From Chloroflexota bacterium (lineage in GTDB: Bacteria; Chloroflexota; Dehalococcoidia; Lucifugimonadales; Lucifugimonadaceae), in contig JACETA010000009.1 in assembly GCA_013911545.1 (NCBI GenBank), positions 1 through 15,163 on the forward strand: 15,163 bases of DNA, written 5' to 3'. The position numbers were made by a program, and so were the translations under genes. The notes below the pieces were generated by a model. It saw only the letters and a list, made by a program, of their open reading frames with translations, did no database searches and was not told where the DNA came from. Below, piece after piece: positions 6,443 through 14,585 of this stretch (position 1 is its first letter; each line of letters begins with the position of its first letter).

Positions 6443-8536
6443 TTAATCTTCATAGATTGTTAAAAATTGATTGGAATCAACGTTTGTAATAACTTTCTGA
6501 CCTCCATTAGGCCAATTTATTGATATCTCTTCAATTTTATTCGCACTTCCTAATCCAAAATTTAAATTTAATGAATTAGAAGAAATGAAACTTTCTCCGC
6601 TAGTAATAGATTTTATTTGATATTTAATTTTATTGTTTTCAAGATATTTAATTTTCACGGTAGACCCAATAGCATCTGCATTACTTCCGCCATCAACATT
6701 TATTGCACTGCCAACCAATCTTAATTTAATCCAATTATTTTCATTTTCTTGATTTATCCATAAGAAGATAGGGCCGCCTTTCATTATCCCTTCATCATTT
6801 TCACCAAAAATATATCCATTGCTATTTGTTGCAATAAGATCTACGAATCCGTCAGAATTAATATCACCTCTTGCAAGGCCTTTTCCATTTTCATGAAACT
6901 TAATATCTATCCTTCTTTTAATTAGATCTTCAGGGTTAGATTCATATAAACCTTTATAATCTACGTCCATTATGTCGAGCAACTGGGCCTCAGTAGTTTT
7001 ATCAGAAAAATTATCATTGTTATTTATCAACATTCTTCCTGCATTTGGATATCGATTCCCACCAGGACCCTCGCCCCTTCCCCCCATAGAGCCTAACCAA
7101 TATAAATCATCATCACCATCATTTTCATAATCAAAAAAAGATGTTCCGAATCCAAACTCATACGCATCAAGACCTTCAGGAACTTGCCATTCATCAAGGA
7201 TTTGATCTTTATTAAGCCCCTTTGTTGGCATATAATGATCTTTATTAATTAAAATTGTATTTGAAATATTTGTAAATTCAGTTAATTTAATATTTCCTTC
7301 TGTTATGCTGTCATTTCTTAATAAATAATGAAAACACGTTCCCCATTCAAATTTATGGCCATAAGCGCAATCTCCGCCAGGTATTGAAGGGTGCGGAATA
7401 GTTAATGGATGATACCCAATGTTCGTAACAAATACATCTAAATCTAAATCGTTATCTATATCGCCAATCGTAAAGCCCATCCACGCGCCAACTTTATCTA
7501 TTCCAAGTTCTCTAGATATTAAATCGAATTTAATATCTTCTTTGGTTGAATTATTTTCATAAACCTTAAGTCTGTCTCCGTCATCTGATATCCATAGATC
7601 AATATCGTTATCTTGATCATGATCCCAAAACATAGAAGCCAAAGTCTGGCCCGAAGGATCACCAACTTTATTATTTTTTCTGTCTATCAAGTTTGGATCA
7701 TATCCTTGATTCCATTTATTTGATTCTTCATCAAACCATTCAATTGGTTCGCCAGTAGGCATTATCATGAGTATCTCATTCCCTCTCACACCAGCACTCT
7801 CTCCAATTTCAGTAAATTTAAAATTACCATTATTAATATATAAGAAATTATGATGCCCATGGTGCCTTGGGTTATTAAATACTATAAAGTCTTGGTCAGC
7901 TCTATTACCTACATATATGTCTAACAATCCATCATTATTAACATCACCGCAAGCAACACTCATCCCTGACCTAATATTTACACTTTCTCCAAAAGCCTCT
8001 TCAGTTATATCAGTAAAAGTGCCGTCTTTATTATTTTTAAATATCCTGTCTTTGACTGATTGGTATAACCTAGAATCTTTTTCTACTGAACGATAATCTA
8101 GTCCATCTCCAATAGTCCCGTAAGATGCAACATACAAATCTTGGTAGCCATCATTATTAAAATCACATGCTGCTGGAGCAGTACTGTTACTTTCCAACAA
8201 AGAGAGGTTTGCTTTCTCAGTAATATCTTGAAATTTGTTATTACCTAAATTTTCAAAAAATTTGTTACTTCCTCCTCTTGTTTCTTCTAGCAGACTAGAA
8301 ACACCTGATGAAGTAAAGTAAAGATCCAGATCTTCATCTCTATCAAAATCAAAAACTGCAACACCTGGATACCTATTTTCAATAAAAAAATCACCTCCAA
8401 ATGCTTCTTTAGCAATATTTTTAAATGGCTGAATAAGGTTACTTTTTATTTCACTGTCTTGGACTTCTTGAACGTTTTCAGAACAAGCAAACATAAAAAT
8501 AATTGCTATTAATAAAGTCCTAATCTTCATTTTCAT
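6443..8536 (-). CDS. FG-GAP/VCBS repeat lipoprotein with C-terminal ASPIC/UnbV domain (CRTAC1-like)
   Basis: This encodes 697 residues. The N-terminal signal ends at FMFAC, so C18 is the predicted lipidated residue and the protein is outside the cytoplasm. Seven Asp-rich Ca-binding loops of the FG-GAP type are visible near residues 62, 124, 196, 303, 358, 468 and 557 (for example DFDRDEDLDL, DFNNDGYQDL, DVNNDGLLDI). These fit a seven-bladed integrin-like beta-propeller. Residues about 608-690 form an ASPIC/UnbV domain with the GSTVKI, GESFISSNSLNLNFGLG and INWPNG elements. C390 and C401 could pair as a disulfide. Such proteins are extracellular or surface proteins linked to ligand binding, with no enzyme activity assigned. 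It is last in the long operon and its start overlaps the 97-residue lipoprotein gene by 17 bases. ATGs at 8536 and 8530 are both possible. Confidence 0.92.
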   Translation of the reverse strand: MKMKIRTLLIAIIFMFACSENVQEVQDSEIKSNLIQPFKNIAKEAFGGDFFIENRYPGVAVFDFDRDEDLDLYFTSSGVSSLLEETRGGSNKFFENLGNNKFQDITEKANLSLLESNSTAPAACDFNNDGYQDLYVASYGTIGDGLDYRSVEKDSRLYQSVKDRIFKNNKDGTFTDITEEAFGESVNIRSGMSVACGDVNNDGLLDIYVGNRADQDFIVFNNPRHHGHHNFLYINNGNFKFTEIGESAGVRGNEILMIMPTGEPIEWFDEESNKWNQGYDPNLIDRKNNKVGDPSGQTLASMFWDHDQDNDIDLWISDDGDRLKVYENNSTKEDIKFDLISRELGIDKVGAWMGFTIGDIDNDLDLDVFVTNIGYHPLTIPHPSIPGGDCAYGHKFEWGTCFHYLLRNDSITEGNIKLTEFTNISNTILINKDHYMPTKGLNKDQILDEWQVPEGLDAYEFGFGTSFFDYENDGDDDLYWLGSMGGRGEGPGGNRYPNAGRMLINNNDNFSDKTTEAQLLDIMDVDYKGLYESNPEDLIKRRIDIKFHENGKGLARGDINSDGFVDLIATNSNGYIFGENDEGIMKGGPIFLWINQENENNWIKLRLVGSAINVDGGSNADAIGSTVKIKYLENNKIKYQIKSITSGESFISSNSLNLNFGLGSANKIEEISINWPNGGQKVITNVDSNQFLTIYED

Positions 8537-8813
8537 TAAACTTTTTTGGAAATGGTATTTTTTTAATTTCTATTGTTGAAGTTGATGTTTTATACTCATT
8601 GTCTGACGATTCTGATTTTACTGGCCACCAATCAACATAACTATAATCTTTGTGATCTAATATTTCATTTTTTTCTGAATCATCTTCTATTTTCTCAATG
8701 ACCCCATCATCAATAACCTTATCATTCTTGGTTGGTTCTTCAGTCTCGCTGCTACATGAAATTAAATTTAAAATAATTAAAAAGAGGTAAAGTATTTTAT
8801 AATTTTTAAACAT
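8520..8813 (-). CDS. Small lipoprotein, acidic, unknown function
   Basis: This encodes 97 residues. A long hydrophobic stretch leads to NLISCSS, so C20 is the predicted lipidation site. The mature part is only about 77 residues, rich in Glu, Asp, Lys and Ser and probably disordered at first (EETEEPTKND-like composition). It ends with a Trp-containing segment, YVDWWPVKS (59-67), and a basic KKIPFPKKF (84-92). No family is recognised. The gene starts 8 bases after the S3 stop and overlaps the CRTAC1-like gene by 17 bases, so the two lipoproteins are translated together and may form a complex. The conserved-looking WW and PFPKK patches could be the contact site (inference). The short length makes it the least certain gene in the operon, but the signal peptide and tight spacing argue for it. 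Confidence 0.75.
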   Translation of the reverse strand: MFKNYKILYLFLIILNLISCSSETEEPTKNDKVIDDGVIEKIEDDSEKNEILDHKDYSYVDWWPVKSESSDNEYKTSTSTIEIKKIPFPKKFNENED

Positions 8814-8821
8814 TATGAATA

Positions 8822-10330
8822 TTATTTATTAAATAAAGATCTTGTGACAGGAGTGTCAATTTTAGTTGGATAATCCCATTCCCAACCTTCAAATTGATAA
8901 TCGTGTACTTTTGGATTGACAGGGTCAGTAGTTAATTGTGTTCCACCAGAAGTAAGTGAATGCATTGAAATTTTTCTTGATAAATTAATCCTTTTAACTA
9001 AAATTTCATCTAAATAATCTAATATGTCCATATTATTTTCATCTTCTATGATGTTTTTTTCTTCTGAAGGATCGTTCTTTAAATCAAATAATAGATCCTC
9101 ACCTGTAGAGTACCTGACAAGTTTATATCTTCCATCAAAAACCATTACTCCATTCGCAAGGAAACCAAAAATTTCTTTTCTTCTTTTTTTATTATCACCT
9201 GGAGTATTCGGTAAAGGTATAGAATCCATGTAAAAAGGAACATCATTTCCACTCAATGACAATATTGTTGATGTAATGTCCCTGAGGCAAACAAGCTCTT
9301 CTTCAACTATATTTTTTGGAATATTTTTACCACTGATTATTAACGGAACTCTCATTGCGCTCTCATAAAAATTCGCTTTACCCATCATTCCATGATCCCC
9401 TAAGAAATCTCCATGATCAGAAGAAAATATAATGATTGAATTGTCGTACAAATTGTTCTCTTTTAATGATTTAATTATTTGCCCAACCTCATAATCAATT
9501 TGCTGTATTAATGCAGAATAGTGAGATCTCATTTTTTTAATTTTTTCATCATTAATACCTTCGTAGTCTAAATCAGCCCATGGATATTTCCAGCCTTCCA
9601 ATACAATTTTCTTATGTTTTTTTGCATCTTCTTTGTTTCCTTTAATTGGAAGAGGCATTTTATCTTCGTTTGGAAAAGGTACTTGAAAATCTTCAGAAGG
9701 ATCATATGGATCATGTGGGCCAGGAAAACCCACCATCATCGCGAACGGTTTTTCATGTCCATATTCATTTATAAATTTACACGCCTCATTCCCAACAAAG
9801 TGATCCCACGAATCCTCCCAATTAAGATTAGATTTTACTGCTCCAAAATTTTCATGATATCCATCGTGCTCATTACCATGATATTTTTTATGACCTTTTT
9901 CCTTCAAATAATAGTAATAATCATCTCTGACTTTAAGCCATCTTTTATCTTCTGTTGTTGACCTATACATGAATCCATTTTTCTTTGTCCATGGATAAAA
10001 ATGCATTTTCCCTATTGCTGAAGTGTAATAACCAGACTTTCTTAATATTTCAGGCCAGGTCTTAATTCCTGCCTCTTTATGGTCAGGTCTAATTGACGGA
10101 GAGTTACTTAAAATTCCATTTGATATAGCATCCATTCCTGTCATCAAACTAGACCTAGCAGGAACACATACAGGAGATGAGGAATATGTATTTTGGTACC
10201 TAATGCCATCATTTGCAAGAGAATCAATATTTGGGGTTTTAATAAAATCAGCACCATAACAACCTAAGAAATCTGACCTCATTTGGTCAGGAAATAAAAA
10301 AATTAAATTTGGTTTCTGTTTATCTGTCAA
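8822..10330 (-). CDS. Type I sulfatase (S3), cytoplasmic, paralogue of S4
   Basis: From the preferred TTG at 10330 the protein has 502 residues. Motifs are FPDQ (D15), PVCVPARSS with formylglycine-site C55 and R59, GKMHF (K108, H110), GPHDPYDPSEDF (H206), SSDHGD (D305, H306) and K318 in MGKANF, all intact. The frame is open upstream to an ATG at 10435, but that would overlap the S4 gene by 116 bases and add 35 residues without sulfatase character. The TTG has AAAGGAG 9 bases upstream, overlaps the S4 stop by only 11 bases, and puts the Cys at 55 as in the other three sulfatases. The C-terminus carries a GWEWDYP segment shared with S4. There is no signal peptide. The substrate is unknown, but its place behind the importer suggests an imported compound. 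Confidence 0.92.
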   Translation of the reverse strand: MTDKQKPNLIFLFPDQMRSDFLGCYGADFIKTPNIDSLANDGIRYQNTYSSSPVCVPARSSLMTGMDAISNGILSNSPSIRPDHKEAGIKTWPEILRKSGYYTSAIGKMHFYPWTKKNGFMYRSTTEDKRWLKVRDDYYYYLKEKGHKKYHGNEHDGYHENFGAVKSNLNWEDSWDHFVGNEACKFINEYGHEKPFAMMVGFPGPHDPYDPSEDFQVPFPNEDKMPLPIKGNKEDAKKHKKIVLEGWKYPWADLDYEGINDEKIKKMRSHYSALIQQIDYEVGQIIKSLKENNLYDNSIIIFSSDHGDFLGDHGMMGKANFYESAMRVPLIISGKNIPKNIVEEELVCLRDITSTILSLSGNDVPFYMDSIPLPNTPGDNKKRRKEIFGFLANGVMVFDGRYKLVRYSTGEDLLFDLKNDPSEEKNIIEDENNMDILDYLDEILVKRINLSRKISMHSLTSGGTQLTTDPVNPKVHDYQFEGWEWDYPTKIDTPVTRSLFNK

Positions 10331-11858
10331 ACTTAATTTCTCCTTTCTCGATCCTATCTGATCTTTCAGCCAATGGTCGAATTTGAGCTGGGTAATCCCA
10401 ATCCCACCCTTCTTTTCCAAAGTCATCTTTTTCATTAAGGCTATTTACAGTGTCGACTTGTCTGTCAAAAAAAGAAAATCTAATTGAATTCATGATCTCA
10501 ATATTTAATCTTGATTCTAAATTCCTTCTTAACTTGAATACTTTTTTATCTTTATATAAGTTTTTAGATTCTTTAGGATCTTCTTTTATATTAAACAATG
10601 TTCTTGTGCCATTGGAATACTTGCTTAACTTATAATTGCCATCGTATATCATCCATCCATCAGGCATGTAACCAAACAGTTCATTTCTCTTTTTTGTTTT
10701 AATTCCTGGCAATCCAGGCAGTGGAATTGAGTCAAAATAATCAGGAATCTTTGAGCCAGTTATTTCCAAAATTGTTGAAGTGATATCAAAAAGGTAAGCA
10801 AGATCGTCCACTCTTTTAGGGTTGCCAATAGTTTCAGGAGTTTGAACAATAAGTGGTATATGACTAGAAGATTCAATAAATGTGCCTTTTCCAAATAAGC
10901 CATGATCTCCTAAATAATCTCCATGATCTGTAGCAAATATAATTACTGTATTGTCAATCAGCCCATTTTCTTTCAAAGAATCGATTATCCTTCCAACTTC
11001 GTAATCAATTTGTTGAACAAGACCTGCATAATGAGCTCTCATTTTCTTTTTCTTTGCTAAGCTTTCTTTATCATTAAATTTATGCATTGTTTTTACATTG
11101 GCCCATTCCATTTTTAATCCATTATTTTTTTGATCTTCTGTGAATTCTTTATCGTGATCATAAGGAGGAATTGGGTCCGGCATGTCATCTTCATTTGGCA
11201 AGGGCACATGAAAATCTTCTGATGGATCATAAGGATCATGGGGGCCAGGAAAACCTACCATCATAGCAAATGGCTCCTCATCAGAATGATTATTTATAAA
11301 CCTCACTGCTTCCTCTCCAACAAAATGATCCCAAGAGTGCTCATAGGGAACAATTGATTTTACTGCGGTAAAATTTTCTTGATAACCTTCATGCTCATCA
11401 CCATGAAACTTTCTAAGGCCAGCAGTTCTAAGTTTTTTAAAATAATCATCTCTTACATGAAGATGCCTCTTGTCTTCTGCTATACTTCTGTAATCAAATC
11501 CATGCCTAGCATCCCATGGGTAGAAATGCATTTTACCAATAGCTGCTGAATAATATTCATCATTTTTTATAATATCTGCCCAAGTTTTTAATCCGGTTTT
11601 TTTATAATCTGGTCTTAATGAATCAAAATTACCAGTTACCCCGTGTTTAAAAGAATTTATCCCGGTTAATAATGATGTTCTGGCTGGAACGCAAACAGGA
11701 GACGGAGAATATGCTTTTTCATAAGTAACACCATTTTTTGATATTGAATCTATATTCGGGGTCTTAATAAATTCTGCCCCGTAACAACCAAGAAAATCAT
11801 ATCTTAATTGATCTGGAAATAGAATTACTATATTTTTTTTTAAGTTACTTTTTTTCAA
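10320..11858 (-). CDS. Type I sulfatase (S4), cytoplasmic, paralogue of S3
   Basis: This 512-residue arylsulfatase-superfamily hydrolase has FPDQ (D16), PVCVPARTS with C56 (formylglycine site) and R60, GKMHF (K109, H111), GPHDPYDPSEDF (H207), ATDHGD (D311, H312) and K324 in FGKGTF. The catalytic set is complete. The start is a TTG at 11858 with AGAAGG 9 bases upstream. Its first base falls within the end of the permease gene (TTGA overlap), and no ATG occurs before residue 110, so TTG is required. It resembles S3 along its whole length, including HFVG-x-EA, EPFAMMVGFPGPHDPYDPSEDF-type blocks and a C-terminal GWDWDYP, so the pair arose by tandem duplication. There is no signal peptide. Coupling to the importer permease links it to an imported substrate. 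Confidence 0.93.
   Translation of the reverse strand: MKKSNLKKNIVILFPDQLRYDFLGCYGAEFIKTPNIDSISKNGVTYEKAYSPSPVCVPARTSLLTGINSFKHGVTGNFDSLRPDYKKTGLKTWADIIKNDEYYSAAIGKMHFYPWDARHGFDYRSIAEDKRHLHVRDDYFKKLRTAGLRKFHGDEHEGYQENFTAVKSIVPYEHSWDHFVGEEAVRFINNHSDEEPFAMMVGFPGPHDPYDPSEDFHVPLPNEDDMPDPIPPYDHDKEFTEDQKNNGLKMEWANVKTMHKFNDKESLAKKKKMRAHYAGLVQQIDYEVGRIIDSLKENGLIDNTVIIFATDHGDYLGDHGLFGKGTFIESSSHIPLIVQTPETIGNPKRVDDLAYLFDITSTILEITGSKIPDYFDSIPLPGLPGIKTKKRNELFGYMPDGWMIYDGNYKLSKYSNGTRTLFNIKEDPKESKNLYKDKKVFKLRRNLESRLNIEIMNSIRFSFFDRQVDTVNSLNEKDDFGKEGWDWDYPAQIRPLAERSDRIEKGEIKFDR
10328..10346 (-). promoter_or_regulatory. Ribosome binding site and TTG start of S3
   Basis: Read on the minus strand, AAAGGAG (10346-10340) is followed by a 9-base spacer and TTG (10330-10328). 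The site lies within the last codons of S4, whose TAA is at 10322-10320. This strong Shine-Dalgarno decides the S3 start in favour of TTG over the upstream ATG at 10435. Confidence 0.7.
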
Positions 11859-12703
11859 GCTTGAGGACCTTCTAATCTTGGATTTGCGATTTTATCCAAC
11901 CCAGCAGCAATTAAATAAAGACCGCAGAAAATTATTATTATTATTATTATTGGAGGTAACCACCACCACCACATTCCAGCTATCATGGCAGAAAATGTTA
12001 TTGCCCAGTAGAGTGTCATTCCCATAGTAGGTTCTGCCATGGGGCCCAAACCAATTGCTTCTAAACCGACAGAAGCAAGAATTGAACCAGTCACAGCTCC
12101 AGTAAAGCTTGCAGCAAGAAAAGGTAACATATTAGGAAGTATTTCCTGAAATATTATTTCAAAAGTATTCATCCCTGATAACCGACTAACTTCTATGAAT
12201 GGCCTTTGTTTTAAAGTTAGGACCTGAGCCCTAATAACTCTAGTTGGCCCCATCCAAGACAATGATGAAATAACTAGAGCCATTTGATTTAAAGTTATAT
12301 TTTCTTCAATAGATATTGCCAAAACAACCATTACAGCAATACTTGGAATTGTCATTAGTGAGTCAGTAACAATTCTAATAGCTGTATCAAACTTTCCTCC
12401 AATATATCCAGATAAAAATCCCAAGAAAATTCCAATGCCCAAACCAATTGAACCAGCTAAAAATCCAACATATAGTGTCATAGGTATTCCTTTTATCATC
12501 GCAGCAAATAAATTCCTACCATGAAGATCTGAGCCAAATGGTAGATCCATTGAGGGCCCCGACCTTGACTGAACAGAAAGGGGCTCAGCTGCAGAAGTGT
12601 CAATCAATATCATCCCGATTGCAGAAAAAATTAACGGAGATAACAATACAGTTATTCCAGCAAATAGTATTGGATATTTTTTTATATATTTTCTAATCTT
12701 CAT
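11855..12703 (-). CDS. ABC transporter permease, Opp/Dpp family (DppC/OppC type)
   Basis: This encodes 282 residues from the ATG at 12703. One N-terminal membrane helix is followed by the PFGSDLHGRNLF motif typical of DppC/OppC, then several further helices. The EAA loop that contacts the ATPases is PFIEVSRLSGMNTFEII-x-x-ILPN (about 168-194), and the protein ends in an inner-membrane helix and NPRLEG. The frame is also open to a TTG at 12721. The ATG at 12703 is preferred because AAGGA lies 6 bases upstream and its overlap with the DppB-type gene is 11 rather than 29 bases. The family moves peptides, but many members in environmental bacteria move oligosaccharides or glycosides. A Trp-rich run WWWWLPP and seven Ile come from trinucleotide repeats in the gene. 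Confidence 0.92.
   Translation of the reverse strand: MKIRKYIKKYPILFAGITVLLSPLIFSAIGMILIDTSAAEPLSVQSRSGPSMDLPFGSDLHGRNLFAAMIKGIPMTLYVGFLAGSIGLGIGIFLGFLSGYIGGKFDTAIRIVTDSLMTIPSIAVMVVLAISIEENITLNQMALVISSLSWMGPTRVIRAQVLTLKQRPFIEVSRLSGMNTFEIIFQEILPNMLPFLAASFTGAVTGSILASVGLEAIGLGPMAEPTMGMTLYWAITFSAMIAGMWWWWLPPIIIIIIIFCGLYLIAAGLDKIANPRLEGPQA
11931..11973. repeat. Trinucleotide repeats (ATT)7 and (ACC)4 inside the permease gene
   Basis: On the plus strand, seven ATT units fill 11931-11951 and four ACC units plus ACA fill 11959-11973. On the coding strand they give seven Ile and four Trp in the last membrane helix. The reading frame is kept. In-frame repeats of this kind can change length by slippage without a frameshift. 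Confidence 0.85.
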
Positions 12704-13697
12704 ACGTAATCCTTGGATCAATTTTTGGATAAATAAAATCTAAAAACAATGTAGCTAATGCAATTCCAAGAATTAAAACAAACACAATTCCATAAATTAC
12801 TGGATAGTCAAAAGCAGTTACTGAGTCTCTTAATAATGCTCCAAGGCCTGGGTAGCCGAAAATTATTTCTACTAATAATGCTCCGCTTGCTACATGACCA
12901 AGATGTAGCGCCAATATTGTAAATTGAGGGAGAAGTGTATTTCTTAGTCCATACCATATGAAAATTCTACTTGATGGCAACCCTTTTGCCTCAGCTAACT
13001 TAATATAATCTTCTCCATACAAACTAAGAATCATTCCTCTTGTAACAAGCGATCTGATTCCCAACTCAGCAATTACAATTGATATAGCTGGTAGAATTGC
13101 GTGATACATAATATTTAACATTCTCGAAAAACCAAAATTAAACACCTCGCCAATTGTATAACCTCCGCCTGTAGGAAATAATTTAAAAATGTATGCAAAT
13201 ACGTATATTAAAAGCAAACCAAGCATATAGTAAGGTATTGCAGAAAATATAAATAAAGGTGGAATTGTAAATCTCATCGATCTAGGTGCATATGGCCATC
13301 CCAACAAAGCTCCTAATACACCACCAATTAAAAACGATAATAAAGTAGAAACTATAAGTAAACCAAATGTCCAAGGAAGCGCATCCATGATCATGCCTAA
13401 AACAGAAGATGGATAATAGGTGAAAGATACTCCTAAATCAAATGTAAACGTGTCACCTAAATGCCTTAAGTATTGTTTCCATAATGGCTGATCAAGTCCA
13501 AATTGCTTAAAATACTCTGCTGCAACAGCCTGCATAGATTCGTCGTAAACTCCTCCTTGGTTTGCTATTTCCATCATTCTTATACTTACAGGATCTACAT
13601 CAGACACAAGTTTTGGAATAAAAAAGTTTACTGATGATGCAATAGCAATAATAATAAGAAAAATAACTATTCTTTTTAATATAAAATTCAAAGACAT
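12693..13697 (-). CDS. ABC transporter permease, Opp/Dpp family (DppB/OppB type)
   Basis: This encodes 334 residues. The N-terminal helix (about 8-28) is followed by a periplasmic loop with FGLDQPLWKQYLRHLGD (66-82), the conserved DppB segment, and LGVSFTYYPSSV. Several membrane helices then flank the EAA loop GEDYIKLAEAKGLPSSRIF-x-x-x-LRN (228-253), which docks on the ATPase subunits. GYPGLGALLRDSV (281-293) and a C-terminal FIYPKIDPRI are also standard for the family. It should form the inner-membrane channel together with the DppC-type permease. It begins 8 bases after the ATPase gene and overlaps the next gene by 11 bases. Transport class is certain; the substrate is not, and neighbouring sulfatases suggest a sulfated compound. 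Confidence 0.94.
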   Translation of the reverse strand: MSLNFILKRIVIFLIIIAIASSVNFFIPKLVSDVDPVSIRMMEIANQGGVYDESMQAVAAEYFKQFGLDQPLWKQYLRHLGDTFTFDLGVSFTYYPSSVLGMIMDALPWTFGLLIVSTLLSFLIGGVLGALLGWPYAPRSMRFTIPPLFIFSAIPYYMLGLLLIYVFAYIFKLFPTGGGYTIGEVFNFGFSRMLNIMYHAILPAISIVIAELGIRSLVTRGMILSLYGEDYIKLAEAKGLPSSRIFIWYGLRNTLLPQFTILALHLGHVASGALLVEIIFGYPGLGALLRDSVTAFDYPVIYGIVFVLILGIALATLFLDFIYPKIDPRITYED

Positions 13698-13705
13698 ATC
13701 TTTAT

Positions 13706-14575
13706 TTATTTCCTCCAGCCTACACTTGGTTTGTCAAGATTTAATTTTTCACTTTCATCATACTTTTTCCATTTCATTTTTGGGTCAGGAAACGGGATTG
13801 ATCCTACTAAATGCTTGGTATAAACATGAGCTGGTTTTCTTACGACACTATCTATTGGCCCGGCCTCAACCATGTTACCTCTATACAGAATCATTATGTC
13901 ATCGCATAGTTGATGGGCAGTAGTAAGATCATGAGTTATATATAAAACAGAAATATCTTGATTTTTTTTAAAATTATAAATACTTTCTAAAATTGTTGCC
14001 CTTAAAGAAGCATCCACCATGGAGACAGGTTCATCAGCAATAATTATTTTTGGCTCTAAAGACAGTGCTCTCGCAACCATTATCCGTTGCCTTTGGCCAC
14101 CACTTAATTCATGAGGAAACCTACCTAAAGTTTCATCTGGCCTTAAACCAACACTGTTCAAAGCCATTTCAATTCTGTCTTGAGCTTCAGTTTTATTATT
14201 AGTTACTTTAAATTTTTTAATAGGCATATTGAGTACCCTATCTACTTTATAAAAAGGGTTAAATACTCCAAAAGGATCTTGAAAAATTGGCTGAACTCTT
14301 CTTCTAAAATTAAGCTTTTGTTTTTGATTAAGTTTAAATATGTCATTACCTTCAAATTTAATTTCTCCTGAAGTTGGCTTAATTAAACCTAACAACATCC
14401 TAGCTAAAGTTGTCTTTCCACTTCCACTTTCACCAGCTATAGCTCTTATAATTGGCTTTTTTTCTTCAATGTTTATATTAATATCATTTACAGCCAAAGT
14501 TGTTGATTTCTTTACAAATAATCCTGATGTAAATATTTTTACTAAGTTTTTTCCTTCAAGAATTTGACTAGACAT
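13706..14575 (-). CDS. ABC transporter ATPase, Opp/Dpp family (DppF/OppF type)
   Basis: This 289-residue nucleotide-binding subunit has Walker A GESGSGKT (48-55), Q-loop Q99 in IFQDPFGVFNPFY, signature LSGGQRQR (157-164), Walker B IIIADE (177-182) with catalytic E182, D-loop SMVDAS and switch H215 in ITHD. It should drive import as a heterodimer with the ATPase encoded just upstream. The C-terminal extension is short and lacks the cysteine motif of many OppD/OppF proteins. It ends in a basic SVGWRK. The gene starts 10 bases after the partner ATPase, with AAGGG placed before the ATG, and the permease gene follows after 8 bases, so all four subunits are in one operon. Confidence 0.94.
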   Translation of the reverse strand: MSSQILEGKNLVKIFTSGLFVKKSTTLAVNDININIEEKKPIIRAIAGESGSGKTTLARMLLGLIKPTSGEIKFEGNDIFKLNQKQKLNFRRRVQPIFQDPFGVFNPFYKVDRVLNMPIKKFKVTNNKTEAQDRIEMALNSVGLRPDETLGRFPHELSGGQRQRIMVARALSLEPKIIIADEPVSMVDASLRATILESIYNFKKNQDISVLYITHDLTTAHQLCDDIMILYRGNMVEAGPIDSVVRKPAHVYTKHLVGSIPFPDPKMKWKKYDESEKLNLDKPSVGWRK

Positions 14576-14585
14576 TATTTACCCT

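Noticed and set aside
9614..9961. 115-residue open frame on the plus strand opposite S3
   Set aside because: It lies wholly within the well-supported sulfatase gene, and its Phe/Ile-rich, low-complexity protein resembles no family.
10331..10435. N-terminal extension of S3 beginning at ATG 10435
   Set aside because: It overlaps the S4 coding region by 116 bases in another frame, lacks sulfatase features, and a TTG with a strong Shine-Dalgarno sits where homology begins.
12704..12721. TTG start at 12721 for the DppC-type permease
   Set aside because: The in-frame ATG at 12703 has AAGGA 6 bases upstream and reduces the overlap with the preceding gene from 29 to 11 bases.
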